Part shown: positions 8,222 through 17,563 of the stretch, piece by piece
How the letters are laid out: the number at the start of each line of letters is the position of its first letter
Numbering within the stretch: the first letter of the stretch is position 1
NCBI GenBank assembly: GCA_003542615.1
Contig: DPKG01000001.1
Coordinates: 1 to 56,130 of the forward strand
Direction of reading: 5' to 3'
Source of the DNA: Candidatus Shapirobacteria bacterium
Lineage (GTDB): Bacteria; Patescibacteriota; Microgenomatia; UBA12405
Length of the DNA: 56,130 nt
Position numbers and translations under genes: made by a program
The notes under the pieces: model-generated
The model's database searches: none
Told to the model about the DNA's origin: nothing
Seen by the model: only the letters and a program-made list of their open reading frames with translations

Positions 8222-11200
8222 TTAATTTGCCGTCACCTTCCATTCGGAAATTCCCCGACTTAGTCTCGGCGGCATAGTAAATAATAAATCTCCTTTATAT
8301 CTAATCAAAACCCCCGGATTTAAGTTGTTATTTGAAACAGTCGCAAAACCCCGATTTAAAGTCGCTCCTGAATTTGCCGACACCAATCCATTAATTACTA
8401 ATTGAGTGTTGTTTGATGTTGCCAGTGAGGTAATAAAACTGCCATCAGCCACAAATATTCCGGTCATTGTATTTACATTTTGAGCCACCGTAATATTGCC
8501 GTTCACCACCACCATCAAAAATCCACCCAACGTCAAGCTCTGATCCGCACCTACTGTCAAATTCCCGTTTACAAATACCAAACCCGTCCCGCCCACATTA
8601 CTGTTTGACAAAATTGTTTGTAAAGTCTGATTTCCATTAAAAGTCACTCCCACTCCCAATTTTGAAAAATATTCCTGATAAAAATATTCATAGTCATAAC
8701 TATCGTTTATCAAATTTGATTCTCTATTCATATTTTTCGGTAATCCAATACTACAATCACTGCATCCTGAATTATTATCAATTGCCGGTGCCGCCACCAA
8801 TCCGTTATTACTTTCACCATAATTTATGCTCATCGCCGCCAACGCCGGACTATTTAAATAATAAGTAATTGGTACATTATCAGTTATACTAACGCCTGAT
8901 TTTATTCCGGCACCTGCTACCTGAAACCAAGGTTCCTGATTCCTCAAAAATGAAAAATCTACCCTAAGTGAAGGGGTAGTTGAGTATGGAGTGACTATAT
9001 AAGGATTTGTCCTACCAACATTAAGTGTTGTATAACATGTAGTTGCTCCCAACCCAATATTACCCAAATCAATTGCCCTCATCACCTGATTGGTTCCGTT
9101 AATTTCCCCAAAATCCCTAAGATACGTACTTCCCCATATCAGACTATTCGCTCCGCTACTATAAGTTGCCGGTTGTGTTACTGTCATTACTTTATTTACT
9201 GAGGATGTATAAGTTAAAGAGGTAAACCCTAATTCTGCCGGCGCCGTAACATTAAAACCAGTATTCGGACAAACTGCTCCTCCCAAAGAACTGGTACTAT
9301 CATAAACCGTACCAACTACCGGCACCTGACAATTCCAAACCTTCAAATACCTATTACTATTTATCCATCCGCTACTGGCATTTGCTATATCCGTCACCCC
9401 CACCCGCAATTGATTCAAAGCCGTACTCGCATAATTATCATAAAAAATAATCGGAAATACCACTGATCTGGTAGTTCCACTAACCGCGGAAACGGTAACC
9501 GGTCCAAAATATCCTACCCCTGTTCCAGATATAGTTGACGAATTTGTTGCTCCCAAATTTACCGTAGCTGTCATCACTCCCATGTTAATACTGATTGTTC
9601 TGATATCACCGCCGCCATCCGGATCGGTTGCTGTTACTCCTATCCCAACTATCCTATTCCCCAAAAATCGGCTATCACAAATCTGATTCCCCGAATATCC
9701 CGTTCCTGTATTCTCAATCCTTACCAAAGTATGGTCACTATTGGCCAAAGTTAAATTTGCCCCCGGCGGAGAGTTGACAAAAGTCGGCGAAGCATTAAAT
9801 CTGAAATAACGATTCGGAGAAATTGGACTTCCTACAGAAGGATTGTAAGCCAAACAAGTATTGTTGTATGCGTAAACATTCCAATAATAAACTGTGCCTC
9901 CCACCCCCACAAAAGTACCTCCGGTTGAGCCTATTCCCACTACTGTTGTCCCGGCCAAAATTGCATTATTCGCCGCATTAAAAATTCTGTAATGATAACC
10001 ATCCGTCAAACCGTCTGTATTGGCCGTCCATCTCAAACTAGCCGTATTCAAATGAGGAATTATTGTCGGATTCGTTGATGTCCCCAAAGGATACACCTGT
10101 ACAGGCGTTGGTGGAGTACCATTATCCGCCGAAGAACAAGTTCCACATGTCGATGCCTGACCACACGCCGGTACACAGGCACCTGCCGGATTAACACAGA
10201 CAAACGCATTGTCTCCTCCTGTTGAATTAGCCGTTCCGGAACAATTTTTCCAATCAGCACATGAACTGGCCCCACCGTTAAAATCACACAATGGATTTCC
10301 GCTGCACTTTACTAAATTTCCATTCAAATCAGCGTTTAAATCACACCAAAAATTATAATTTCCCGTCGATCCAATTGACATAGATGCCGTTACCGAAGTA
10401 CTGGCCGCATTAGTCGAAGTCCGATTTAAACTTCCATAATTATAGATATATAAAGGATTATAATCATACATAGTAGTCCCCGGACTGAGCACAGTTGCGT
10501 AATTACTAATTGCCGTAAAATTATTTCTCGACACCCATAAACGGGTAGTATCTCCCCCGGCATTGATATGGGCGTTACCTGTTGTCGTCACCCTAAAAGT
10601 TTGCCCGATTCCAACTACCGACATATTAGAACTGACACTGCATTGTTTTGGAGCATAAGTATATCCGGTATTGGGAAAACACTGATTATTTACCGTCCCG
10701 CATCCATCCATATAAACATTGACATTAACAAACCCTCCCTGGGCATGAGTAGCCGCATTTATTGTCGCCTGCCACGTACCGCCTCCCAAATTTACTCCTT
10801 CGTACCAAACAATGTCATCCTGACCTCCAACCGTGGACCAAGTTGGAAACCTAACTCTGGTCGCCGATACTCCTACCCCAAGTGCCCGTACCCAAATTGT
10901 ACCCGTATTTTGGGGAGTTTCTACAAATTCTATCGACGTTCCGGTACAAGTCTGGGGAATATCCAATGTTCCATATGCCGTCCTCGTATCACCGCAAGGA
11001 CTTCCGGTTTGAGTAAACGGTTGGTCAGTACAAACTGTATTCGTAGCCGGAGCCCAAGAAGTATTTACACAACAAGCTTGCGTATTACAAGTTTGAGGCC
11101 AACTTGTACAACCATCGGTACAAGTCCGAGTCCCTCCCCCACAGCTCACCGAACACTCACCGCAAGTTGTCGCCACCGGATCACATACTGGCCAACTACA

Positions 11201-11473
11201 ACTTCCGGCTGATGCACAAACACTACATGCACCATCATTACACCAATCATAATTATAATTTGAACACGCCGTAGAAGCTTCTCCTACACACTCCGGTTCA
11301 CACGTACACCAATAATCTGCCGGATTACACCCTTCCGGGATACAAACTGTATATATTCCATGTCCACAATATATTGTGCCTTGACAATCTGTTGCCTGCG
11401 TCTTGACCACACCCAAAAACAATCCACAAAAAAATAAAAAAAGAAAGGATAGATATAAAAACCCTTTTCTCAT
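8222..11473 (-). CDS. Large Cys-rich secreted protein of the pilus locus (possible adhesin)
   Basis: 1083 residues with a signal peptide (KGFLYLSFLFLFFCGLFLGV). The first 160 residues hold dense Cys repeats, including CSVSCGGGTRTC, which matches the core of thrombospondin type 1 repeats. Further Cys clusters occur near 390-450. A fibronectin III-like stretch (LRWTANTDGLTDGYHYRIF) is near 480, a VTATDPDGGG segment near 610, and a C-terminal repetitive beta-helix-like region (GNLTVGADQSLTLGGFLMVV) from about 960. No C-terminal anchor is seen. Its place among minor pilins suggests a PilY1-like adhesin role, but that is inference; I see no PilY1 sequence motif. Confidence 0.6.
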   Translation of the reverse strand: MRKGFLYLSFLFLFFCGLFLGVVKTQATDCQGTIYCGHGIYTVCIPEGCNPADYWCTCEPECVGEASTACSNYNYDWCNDGACSVCASAGSCSWPVCDPVATTCGECSVSCGGGTRTCTDGCTSWPQTCNTQACCVNTSWAPATNTVCTDQPFTQTGSPCGDTRTAYGTLDIPQTCTGTSIEFVETPQNTGTIWVRALGVGVSATRVRFPTWSTVGGQDDIVWYEGVNLGGGTWQATINAATHAQGGFVNVNVYMDGCGTVNNQCFPNTGYTYAPKQCSVSSNMSVVGIGQTFRVTTTGNAHINAGGDTTRLWVSRNNFTAISNYATVLSPGTTMYDYNPLYIYNYGSLNRTSTNAASTSVTASMSIGSTGNYNFWCDLNADLNGNLVKCSGNPLCDFNGGASSCADWKNCSGTANSTGGDNAFVCVNPAGACVPACGQASTCGTCSSADNGTPPTPVQVYPLGTSTNPTIIPHLNTASLRWTANTDGLTDGYHYRIFNAANNAILAGTTVVGIGSTGGTFVGVGGTVYYWNVYAYNNTCLAYNPSVGSPISPNRYFRFNASPTFVNSPPGANLTLANSDHTLVRIENTGTGYSGNQICDSRFLGNRIVGIGVTATDPDGGGDIRTISINMGVMTATVNLGATNSSTISGTGVGYFGPVTVSAVSGTTRSVVFPIIFYDNYASTALNQLRVGVTDIANASSGWINSNRYLKVWNCQVPVVGTVYDSTSSLGGAVCPNTGFNVTAPAELGFTSLTYTSSVNKVMTVTQPATYSSGANSLIWGSTYLRDFGEINGTNQVMRAIDLGNIGLGATTCYTTLNVGRTNPYIVTPYSTTPSLRVDFSFLRNQEPWFQVAGAGIKSGVSITDNVPITYYLNSPALAAMSINYGESNNGLVAAPAIDNNSGCSDCSIGLPKNMNRESNLINDSYDYEYFYQEYFSKLGVGVTFNGNQTLQTILSNSNVGGTGLVFVNGNLTVGADQSLTLGGFLMVVVNGNITVAQNVNTMTGIFVADGSFITSLATSNNTQLVINGLVSANSGATLNRGFATVSNNNLNPGVLIRYKGDLLFTMPPRLSRGISEWKVTAN

Positions 11474-12033
11474 CTTTTCTTTATCCTAAAATATCCGTCC
11501 AAATTAATAGATTTTGGATCAAAATCATAAAATAAATTTTTGCCGGGAATTGGCCCCCCTCCTTTTGATATCTTAAAAACGGTCTGGGCAATCCCCATGT
11601 TTACACTTCTCTCATCCCAATCTCTTCTGTAGATATCAATTTTTACCGTACCATCAGCCCCAACACTTTCGCCAATTGCATCCCAGACTTTACCCTCAAT
11701 ATCACTGGACACATAAAACGGATCTTTAACTTCCTTTACCAATTTAATTATCATTCGTTTCGCATCAGCTTTCAAAATAGCAGGACTGCTAAAATCCTTC
11801 ACAGTTTTACTTCCCCAAAAATCCAAGGTATCTAAATAACTGTTAAACCCAATTTCATCCTTCCAGACAAAACTCACCCCGGGAACCTCAGATATTAAAG
11901 CTATTTTGTTTGTCTTAATTAAAAATCCTCCTACAGATACAGCACCTCGATTTTTCCAACTGGACACAACCCAAAATCCAACAACAAAAATTATCACCAC
12001 TCCAATACTGACTAGAACAAATTTTTTAACCAT
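11470..12033 (-). CDS. Membrane-anchored extracytoplasmic protein of unknown function
   Basis: 187 residues from the preferred ATG at 12031-12033 (MVKKFVLVSIGVVIIFVV); an earlier in-frame ATG at 12054 would add seven residues. One N-terminal membrane anchor is followed by a globular domain without Cys or recognisable motifs. It overlaps the start of the secreted protein gene by four bases, so the two are probably made together. I do not recognise a family. It may be a periplasmic partner of the adhesin-like protein. Confidence 0.6.
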   Translation of the reverse strand: MVKKFVLVSIGVVIIFVVGFWVVSSWKNRGAVSVGGFLIKTNKIALISEVPGVSFVWKDEIGFNSYLDTLDFWGSKTVKDFSSPAILKADAKRMIIKLVKEVKDPFYVSSDIEGKVWDAIGESVGADGTVKIDIYRRDWDERSVNMGIAQTVFKISKGGGPIPGKNLFYDFDPKSINLDGYFRIKKR

Positions 12034-12074
12034 GATACTAATAGATAATGACAAAAACCATACCCCTTGTCAAT

Positions 12075-13475
12075 TTACTGGTTGATTGTTAGCGCCGAAC
12101 AACTATCCATCGAATCATAAAGATTACATCCCAAATCCTCGTATAAATAGTTGGATGAATATGAAAAACCAGTCCTTTTACCTATTTTAATCGCCATCGT
12201 AATAATTACTTGACGAAAAGCTCCTACAGGTTTTCCGATAAATGTAAAAGCCATTACAGAACTACCAGATCTATTGGTAAAATTATCATCAACCGCCTTA
12301 TCAATTGTTGAATAAGCATTAGTTGCTCCTGTCTCATCATTATAGATTAAAATGTCCTCCCCATCGAGAATCGAAAAATTACCAAAATAATATTTTGCCT
12401 CAGGATCCTTGATTTTTAAATCATCTTTTATAATTTCTATCTCTTCTTTAGTTACGGCAAACAAATTTAATAACTTATTAGTATCCCAATGCTTGGATGG
12501 ATCAGAATCAACCACAAAACTCGATCCATTCCACTTTATCTCGCTATTTTCCGAAACTAAAAATTCCATCCTATCATTCCATGCAATATGCTCAGTATTA
12601 ACATATAATTCTTTAGTTAAATTTATAAAATCTTCCCTAATTTTAGTTAGCGCCTCAGATGTAACTAAAAAAGACTCTATCGGTTCTCCATACACAGTCT
12701 CCCCAATCTTTCTCGCTCCTTCACTAATCTGAATAGTTATACCTTCTCCTTGATTTTTTAATTTTTCCGAAAAGACTACTTGGGCCACCTCAGCCGTCGC
12801 CGTCGCTGTCTCATTCGGTATTTCATCAGTCGGTACACTTGTCGCCATCGCTGTCGCCGTCGGTTCTACCCCCACCTCGGGTGTCAATGTCGGCTCTAGT
12901 TCTGCCGCCAACGCCGATTCTATAAAAAAATCCTCCAAAAATCCTTTTACCTGATCACCGATTCCGTTATCACCCTTGGGAGGTACTATCACCATATTGG
13001 ACGCATCTCTTAGATCAAAAGCCGCCTGATTGCCATCCGGATCTACCGTAATAATCGCCTTATATACCCCATCTTTAGGATCAATTATTCCGGCCACCTG
13101 ATATGTTCTTCCGTCTACTGTCGCTTCTTCCGCTATCAACATCTGATTCATGGTTACCGACTCAGTTTGATTTTGATATCCCACTACCACGAATTGTTCA
13201 ATCCCTTCATCCTGGACCGAACAATAAGAATAAGCAAAAGGCTTTTCCCCGACAATCTTCCATGTAGCAGCATAATTAACCTTATCATAGCCTAATTTCT
13301 CACAATAATCCTGTATTCTACCCAGTTCTTCCGGCGTCGGAGACGGCGTACCCAAATCCAAATTTGGTAGTTGGGTCGGAGATTCTACTTCCGAAATAAT
13401 CGGAGCCGCACAACCAGTCAACAAACTCGCAATCGTCGCTCCTGAAACTACCGCCAATTCCTTTTTATTATTCAT
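12075..13475 (-). CDS. Putative lipoprotein of the pilus locus
   Basis: 466 residues. The N terminus MNNKKELAVVSGATIASLLTGC ends in a lipobox (LLTGC), so the mature protein should be lipid-anchored at Cys22. Pro/Thr-rich linkers follow (TPSPTPEEL near 45 and an Ala/Thr/Glu-rich stretch near 195-235), separating two globular parts. I recognise no enzymatic motif. A TATTAT box lies about 12 bases upstream. Processing would use the lspA and lgt-like genes seen near 45 kb. Confidence 0.65.
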   Translation of the reverse strand: MNNKKELAVVSGATIASLLTGCAAPIISEVESPTQLPNLDLGTPSPTPEELGRIQDYCEKLGYDKVNYAATWKIVGEKPFAYSYCSVQDEGIEQFVVVGYQNQTESVTMNQMLIAEEATVDGRTYQVAGIIDPKDGVYKAIITVDPDGNQAAFDLRDASNMVIVPPKGDNGIGDQVKGFLEDFFIESALAAELEPTLTPEVGVEPTATAMATSVPTDEIPNETATATAEVAQVVFSEKLKNQGEGITIQISEGARKIGETVYGEPIESFLVTSEALTKIREDFINLTKELYVNTEHIAWNDRMEFLVSENSEIKWNGSSFVVDSDPSKHWDTNKLLNLFAVTKEEIEIIKDDLKIKDPEAKYYFGNFSILDGEDILIYNDETGATNAYSTIDKAVDDNFTNRSGSSVMAFTFIGKPVGAFRQVIITMAIKIGKRTGFSYSSNYLYEDLGCNLYDSMDSCSALTINQ

Positions 13476-13531
13476 ATATTTATCTTATAATATTACCAGC
13501 TATTTTACCACCTACCCCCAATAAATCAAGC

Positions 13532-14044
13532 CTATCTTCTTATGACTACCTTGGTCCGGAAAAACTTTTTAGCATAATTTTTTGAACCCGGATCGGTTGA
13601 CCCGGCACTTAGGGCAAAATTAAACTCCAAAGTAGGGGAGGCCGACCCCGTTATACAACTGGCTACAAAACCACCACAACCACTCACCCCCACGTCACTA
13701 CTGGTCAAAGACACTGTCGTTCCCACCCCCGAAATCGACGCAATCTGTCCCGTAATCCCCTCGATACAACGCAAAGTTGTCGTCACCCCGTCATACTTAT
13801 TGGTAAAAGTAACGGTGCTTTGTCCTCCGCCACAATCTATCGTAGTCGCATCAGCCTTATATAGATTTTTTTTGATTTCTTCCAACACCGCCGATCCGTT
13901 TCTATCGACCTTTTCCAAATAATTTATTTTATTATTCGCCTGAAGTGAATTGAAAATAATCACCGTAATAGACATCACTGCCACCGAAGTCAGTGCCAAA
14001 GTCACCAAAGTCTCTATCAATGTAAATCCTGTTTTTTTTCTCAT
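13532..14044 (-). CDS. Minor prepilin, PilW/GspJ-like
   Basis: 170 residues. Class III signal RKKTGFTLIETLVTLALTSVAVMS: Gly at -1, Phe at +1, Glu at +5, then the hydrophobic stalk helix. The C-terminal domain has one Cys pair region (SGCGGFVASC). By order (next to PilV- and FimT-like genes) and by the LIETLV start it resembles GspJ/PilW minor pilins that prime the fibre tip. It overlaps the next gene by four bases. Confidence 0.78.
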   Translation of the reverse strand: MRKKTGFTLIETLVTLALTSVAVMSITVIIFNSLQANNKINYLEKVDRNGSAVLEEIKKNLYKADATTIDCGGGQSTVTFTNKYDGVTTTLRCIEGITGQIASISGVGTTVSLTSSDVGVSGCGGFVASCITGSASPTLEFNFALSAGSTDPGSKNYAKKFFRTKVVIRR

Positions 14045-14454
14045 CTCGTTTTTGAAAAAAATTTATCATAACTAACCGTTCTGGCCACATCATTTGTCCA
14101 TGATACCGTCACCACTGCCGTCACACAATTTCCCGCCGTGGCACATACTCCGCTGGAACTTGTTTGTGAAATAAAATCAATACTATAAGTATATCCCGGA
14201 AAATCCGAATTACTTTGCACTGCTAATTGAGTATCTTGCCAACTTGAACTAAACAAAGTTCCCGGATCATTGGCTTTCATCGCCACCAAATCTTCCATCA
14301 CTGATTCCGCCAACTGTGAAGCTTTCCGGTGATCAAAAACCTTAGATCTCGACCCCAAAGAATTAATTATCAACACCACCGCCCCCATCAACACCAAAGC
14401 CGCCGCCCCCAAAGAAAATACCACTTCAATAATACTTTGTCCTTTATTATTCAT
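14041..14454 (-). CDS. Minor prepilin, PilV/GspI-like
   Basis: 137 residues. The leader NNKGQSIIEVVFSLGAAALV has Gly-1, Gln+1 instead of Phe and Glu at +5. The region after the helix (RKASQLAESVMEDLVAMKAN) is typical of PilV/GspI proteins, with a helix containing A..LAES..E. It is coupled by overlap to both neighbours, so these three minor pilins form one translational block. Confidence 0.75.
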   Translation of the reverse strand: MNNKGQSIIEVVFSLGAAALVLMGAVVLIINSLGSRSKVFDHRKASQLAESVMEDLVAMKANDPGTLFSSSWQDTQLAVQSNSDFPGYTYSIDFISQTSSSGVCATAGNCVTAVVTVSWTNDVARTVSYDKFFSKTR

Positions 14455-14938
14455 TCACTACCCCCAAACTATCAATTATTACTACCGAGGTCGTCCCTGT
14501 CACCGAAGTTAAAGTAATCATCACACTACTTCCCACTCCCAACGTTACTCCCGTAGTTCCCACCATCTTTCCCTCAAAACTGGAAAATCTAATGGTATCA
14601 TTTCCGTTTGATTTGGAAATATTTACCGAATTAGACGTAAAATCTTTCGAATAATACGGAGTTGCTGTACTAACATCCGGATAAATACTCACCAATGATG
14701 ATCCGATATTTACACTGACATATCTCATCTCTCCGACAAAACCACTGGCTTTTTGCTGAGTCACCGCGTAATTTCTGGCCAATCTTATTGCCGATACCAC
14801 TTCATCTCTGACGGCTCCCAAATCCTGCCTGGCTCCAAATCCATTGATGTAATTCAAGCTAAATCCGCCCACCACCGCAAAAACAGCCACCGCCACCATC
14901 AACTCAATCAATGTAAATCCACTTTTTCTTGTCATCAT
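14447..14938 (-). CDS. Minor prepilin, FimT/GspH-like
   Basis: 163 residues. The signal TRKSGFTLIELMVAVAVFAVV has Gly-1, Phe+1 and Glu+5. LGAVRDEVVSAIRLARNYAVTQ is the helix typical of GspH/FimT, where A...AR..A is conserved. A beta-rich C-terminal domain follows without Cys. It starts the three-gene minor pilin block and is separated by 30 bases from the preceding pilin gene. Confidence 0.78.
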   Translation of the reverse strand: MMTRKSGFTLIELMVAVAVFAVVGGFSLNYINGFGARQDLGAVRDEVVSAIRLARNYAVTQQKASGFVGEMRYVSVNIGSSLVSIYPDVSTATPYYSKDFTSNSVNISKSNGNDTIRFSSFEGKMVGTTGVTLGVGSSVMITLTSVTGTTSVVIIDSLGVVNE

Positions 14939-14968
14939 ATTAATATATTAATAATAGCAAAGGGTTTA

Positions 14969-15367
14969 TCACGGATTTCTCACCCGATAATTACAAGTTA
15001 CCGCCGGTGATCCACCACAACTTGTACCAACACTTGTACCTCCGGACTCCAAATAGGCATCCAAAGTATAGGTATAAGACGTCACCTGGGTATACACATA
15101 ATCATAATCCTTTGGATCGCTTGGCCATTCCTGTAAAAATTCCGTCACCAAATATGTTTCAGCATCCGTCGGATAAATTCCATTTTCCTGTTTATAAAGT
15201 TCCAGAGCTACTCTGATTTTTTCCAAATCTGCCATCCTTTTACTATCTCTGGCTTTCTCATTGGTTCCGGTAAATGTCACTATCCCTACTACCGATATCA
15301 CCATAATAATTGTCATTACTACAATCAATTCGATTAAAGAAAATCCTTTTTTGTTTTTAGCTTTCAT
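14969..15367 (-). CDS. Type IV prepilin, PulG-like
   Basis: 132 residues. The signal KNKKGFSLIELIVVMTIIMV is followed by the pseudopilin-type motif NEKARDSKRMADLEKIRVAL and YKQENGIYPTDAE. The C-terminal part holds two Cys (SCGGSPAVTC) that could form a disulfide loop. It belongs to a group of four short pilins with the same ARD...L..AL..YY..YP plan, probably gene duplicates. Confidence 0.82.
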   Translation of the reverse strand: MKAKNKKGFSLIELIVVMTIIMVISVVGIVTFTGTNEKARDSKRMADLEKIRVALELYKQENGIYPTDAETYLVTEFLQEWPSDPKDYDYVYTQVTSYTYTLDAYLESGGTSVGTSCGGSPAVTCNYRVRNP

Positions 15368-15387
15368 TTTTATTATTTTTTTAATTT

Positions 15388-15425
15388 CCCTCCTTTTTCA
15401 AGGGAGGGGATAGGGGTGGGTTTTG
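15388..15425. repeat. GC-rich palindromic repeat, copy 1 (intergenic)
   Basis: CCCTCCTTTTTCAAGGGAGGGG followed by ATAGGGGTGGG: a 7-bp hairpin arm pair around TTTTCA plus a G-run tail. It lies between two pilin genes and ends at the stop of the upstream one. Copies with the same plan are at 18226-18258, 18381-18416 and 25783-25828. Confidence 0.7.
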
Positions 15426-15427
15426 CC

Positions 15428-15862
15428 CTATTGTTGATTTTTAACACAAAAATAAGCCCCACTGGAAGCCCAAACACAGTTATTAGTTGTCGAATTACCT
15501 GCCGCCGTATTTTCTACCGCTGCACAAGCACAATACCCACCGGTCACTGTTCCCGGATAAGAATAAGCTGTCCAACCTACCCCTTTTGGATCAGTCGGAA
15601 ACAATTCCAATACTATCTGGCCATTAGCAGTCCAGCTAGCCGGGGCCGAAGTGTTAACCGGATATGAATATGTTCCACTCAGTGAATAATATTGCTCCGC
15701 TGCAATTTTAATCGCATTCATATCCTCCAATCTTCTGGCATCTCTGGCTTTCTTTTGTGCTGCCGAAAAACTGACCGACACCAAAGCCGTCAAAATTCCA
15801 ATAATCGAAATACTCACCAAAAGTTCAAAAAGTGTAAATCCTCTTCTGTTATTTATTTTCAT
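15428..15862 (-). CDS. Type IV prepilin, PulG-like
   Basis: 144 residues from the ATG at 15860-15862 (MKINNRRGFTLFELLVSISI). The frame stays open for 21 more codons, but only this start gives a normal class III leader with Gly-1, Phe+1 and Glu+5. ARDARRLEDMNAIKIAAEQYYS follows the stalk helix. Its C-terminal domain has four Cys (CACAAVEN..C..YFC). The GC-rich palindromic repeat lies just 3' of it. Confidence 0.8.
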   Translation of the reverse strand: MKINNRRGFTLFELLVSISIIGILTALVSVSFSAAQKKARDARRLEDMNAIKIAAEQYYSLSGTYSYPVNTSAPASWTANGQIVLELFPTDPKGVGWTAYSYPGTVTGGYCACAAVENTAAGNSTTNNCVWASSGAYFCVKNQQ

Positions 15863-15900
15863 TTCTATAATTTTAATTACTAATTTAAGTATCTTTTCTC

Positions 15901-16359
15901 CTAATTTGCACAAACTACGAACCATTTTTCACTTGTACTATCTGTTATCCCCGCACCACAGACAGTATTCGTAATTGCACACCTCATTTGCGAATCTGCT
16001 ACATCCTCCCCGGTCGCCGCCTCCAAAGGCACGCACAACTGAAATCCATCGCCGTTATTAACCTGAGAATAATAATAGGTATAACCTATGCCCGAAGCTG
16101 AAGGTAAATACGAACCAAGTGTCACCCCAATACCCGTTACCTGACTTCCCGGCGGATAACTCTGTCTATCATTATAATAAAGCCTCAGGGCATTTTTGAC
16201 TGCCGTCATATCCTGCTTTTTTTGAGAATCTTTAGCCCTTTCTCTGGCCCCCATAAAATTTGGAAGCAATATTGCCGTCAAAGTAGCAATAATACTAATC
16301 GCTACCAACAACTCGATAAGCGTAAAACCTTTATTTTTATAAATCTGATAATCGTGCAT
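15901..16359 (-). CDS. Type IV prepilin, PulG-like
   Basis: 152 residues; the leader MHDYQIYKNKGFTLIELLVA is longer than in the neighbours but still ends Lys-Gly before Phe. AKDSQKKQDMTAVKNALRLYY and YPPGSQ follow. Four Cys lie in the C-terminal half. It contains two GIG microrepeats (TGIGVTLG, ASGIGYTY). It overlaps the previous pilin gene by 23 bases, supporting coupling. Confidence 0.8.
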   Translation of the reverse strand: MHDYQIYKNKGFTLIELLVAISIIATLTAILLPNFMGARERAKDSQKKQDMTAVKNALRLYYNDRQSYPPGSQVTGIGVTLGSYLPSASGIGYTYYYSQVNNGDGFQLCVPLEAATGEDVADSQMRCAITNTVCGAGITDSTSEKWFVVCAN

Positions 16360-16831
16360 TTGGGCTTATGATGGCAAAATTATAATCATGACTACAAAAA
16401 TTATAAGGATTACCGTTATTCAGTTTATTGTAATCCGAGTCCAGATTATTTTCCAAATTAGAAAACAATCCATACATTTTTTGATCAGCCGAAACTACAT
16501 AACAATATTGATAAGGCGGACTGTTTATTCTATTTTCTGTTGGAACCGTTGCCATATAAGTATAGCCATCATCCTCAAAAACTCCTCCCCAATGTATTAT
16601 CTCACCACTAATTAATTGAATTTCACCAAGACTTGATCTGGGAAATTCTCCATAATCGGTATAATACATTTCCAAAGCCTTACCCAAAGCACTGATATCA
16701 CCCTTTCTTTGAACGTCTCTGGCTTTTCTTTGTGCCGTCATAAATTGAGCCACCGTAATTGTTGTCAAAATTCCCATAATCACTATCACTATCAACATCT
16801 CAATCAATGTAAACCCTTTTTTATTTTTCAT
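16337..16831 (-). CDS. Type IV prepilin, PulG-like
   Basis: 164 residues. The signal MKNKKGFTLIEMLIVIVIMG is followed by ARDVQRKGDISALGKALEMYY and DYGEFPRSS, the shared layout of this pilin group. The C-terminal domain has Cys at YQYCYVV and NFCSHD, a likely disulfide. It overlaps the next pilin gene. No Shine-Dalgarno precedes the ATG. Confidence 0.82.
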   Translation of the reverse strand: MKNKKGFTLIEMLIVIVIMGILTTITVAQFMTAQRKARDVQRKGDISALGKALEMYYTDYGEFPRSSLGEIQLISGEIIHWGGVFEDDGYTYMATVPTENRINSPPYQYCYVVSADQKMYGLFSNLENNLDSDYNKLNNGNPYNFCSHDYNFAIISPNARLSDL

Positions 16832-16886
16832 TTTATTCTGGTTTTTGTCTTTATTTCCTAAATTAAATATACAACAATTTTAAAAA

Positions 16887-17543
16887 TTAATTACTACAAG
16901 TTGGTCCACAACAATCTGTAACACAAATTGCTGCATTTTCGCCATTATTATCAGCATAACACCCGCCGGGAGTAGTCAAATCACAACTAACCACTGATTG
17001 GCATCCCGAAGGTCCACAATCCGTACTACAAATACCACTACATGTTGACGATATAACATATTCATACCAATTCATATTTGTACTTGATACTCCATAATTA
17101 ACTTCCTGGCTTGGCAACAATACCCCTCCGCCTCCGACATTTCTAAAACTGTCATACCAATCCTCCGGAATATCGGCATCATTAACATTGTCCAAATTTG
17201 TCAAAATCTTAAACCACCTCGGACAATCCACATCGTCCACCACAATATAATATTGACTGCCATCGGGATCGCATGGCCATCTTTGTAACCAAGGAGCAAA
17301 ATCATCCGAATTACACGCCAATCCGGCCAACACCGTACTGGTCGGATAACAGCCATCATGATCATTACTATATTCCTCAAAAGCCACACTCAATCTTTTC
17401 AAATCCTTCTTTCGGGTTGCGTCCTGCCCCTTATTCAATACTCCCCAGGGATTCATCGAAGATACTACCAACGCTATCAACATCAACATAATCGTCATCG
17501 CCACTACCATTTCCATCAAAGTAAAACCCTGCATTTTTTTCAT
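16887..17543 (-). CDS. Cys-rich type IV prepilin
   Basis: 218 residues from the ATG at 17541-17543 (MKKMQGFTLMEMVVAMTIML): Gly-1, Phe+1, Glu+5. The frame opens further upstream into the prepilin peptidase gene, but only this start gives a normal leader. After the helix comes TRKKDLKRLSVAFEEYSND and then a long C-terminal domain ending in a dense Cys block (STCSGICSTDCGPSGCQSVV; final CVTDCCGPTC). Such a Cys block is unusual for a pilin and may hold a metal or a disulfide knot. Confidence 0.75.
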   Translation of the reverse strand: MKKMQGFTLMEMVVAMTIMLMLIALVVSSMNPWGVLNKGQDATRKKDLKRLSVAFEEYSNDHDGCYPTSTVLAGLACNSDDFAPWLQRWPCDPDGSQYYIVVDDVDCPRWFKILTNLDNVNDADIPEDWYDSFRNVGGGGVLLPSQEVNYGVSSTNMNWYEYVISSTCSGICSTDCGPSGCQSVVSCDLTTPGGCYADNNGENAAICVTDCCGPTCSN

Positions 17544-17563
17544 AATTAAATTTACCATATCTC

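Noticed and set aside
10568..11212. 214-codon open frame on the plus strand
   Set aside because: It is antisense to the Cys-rich secreted protein, with Arg/Ser/Thr-rich low-quality sequence and no motifs. It is a shadow of the real gene.
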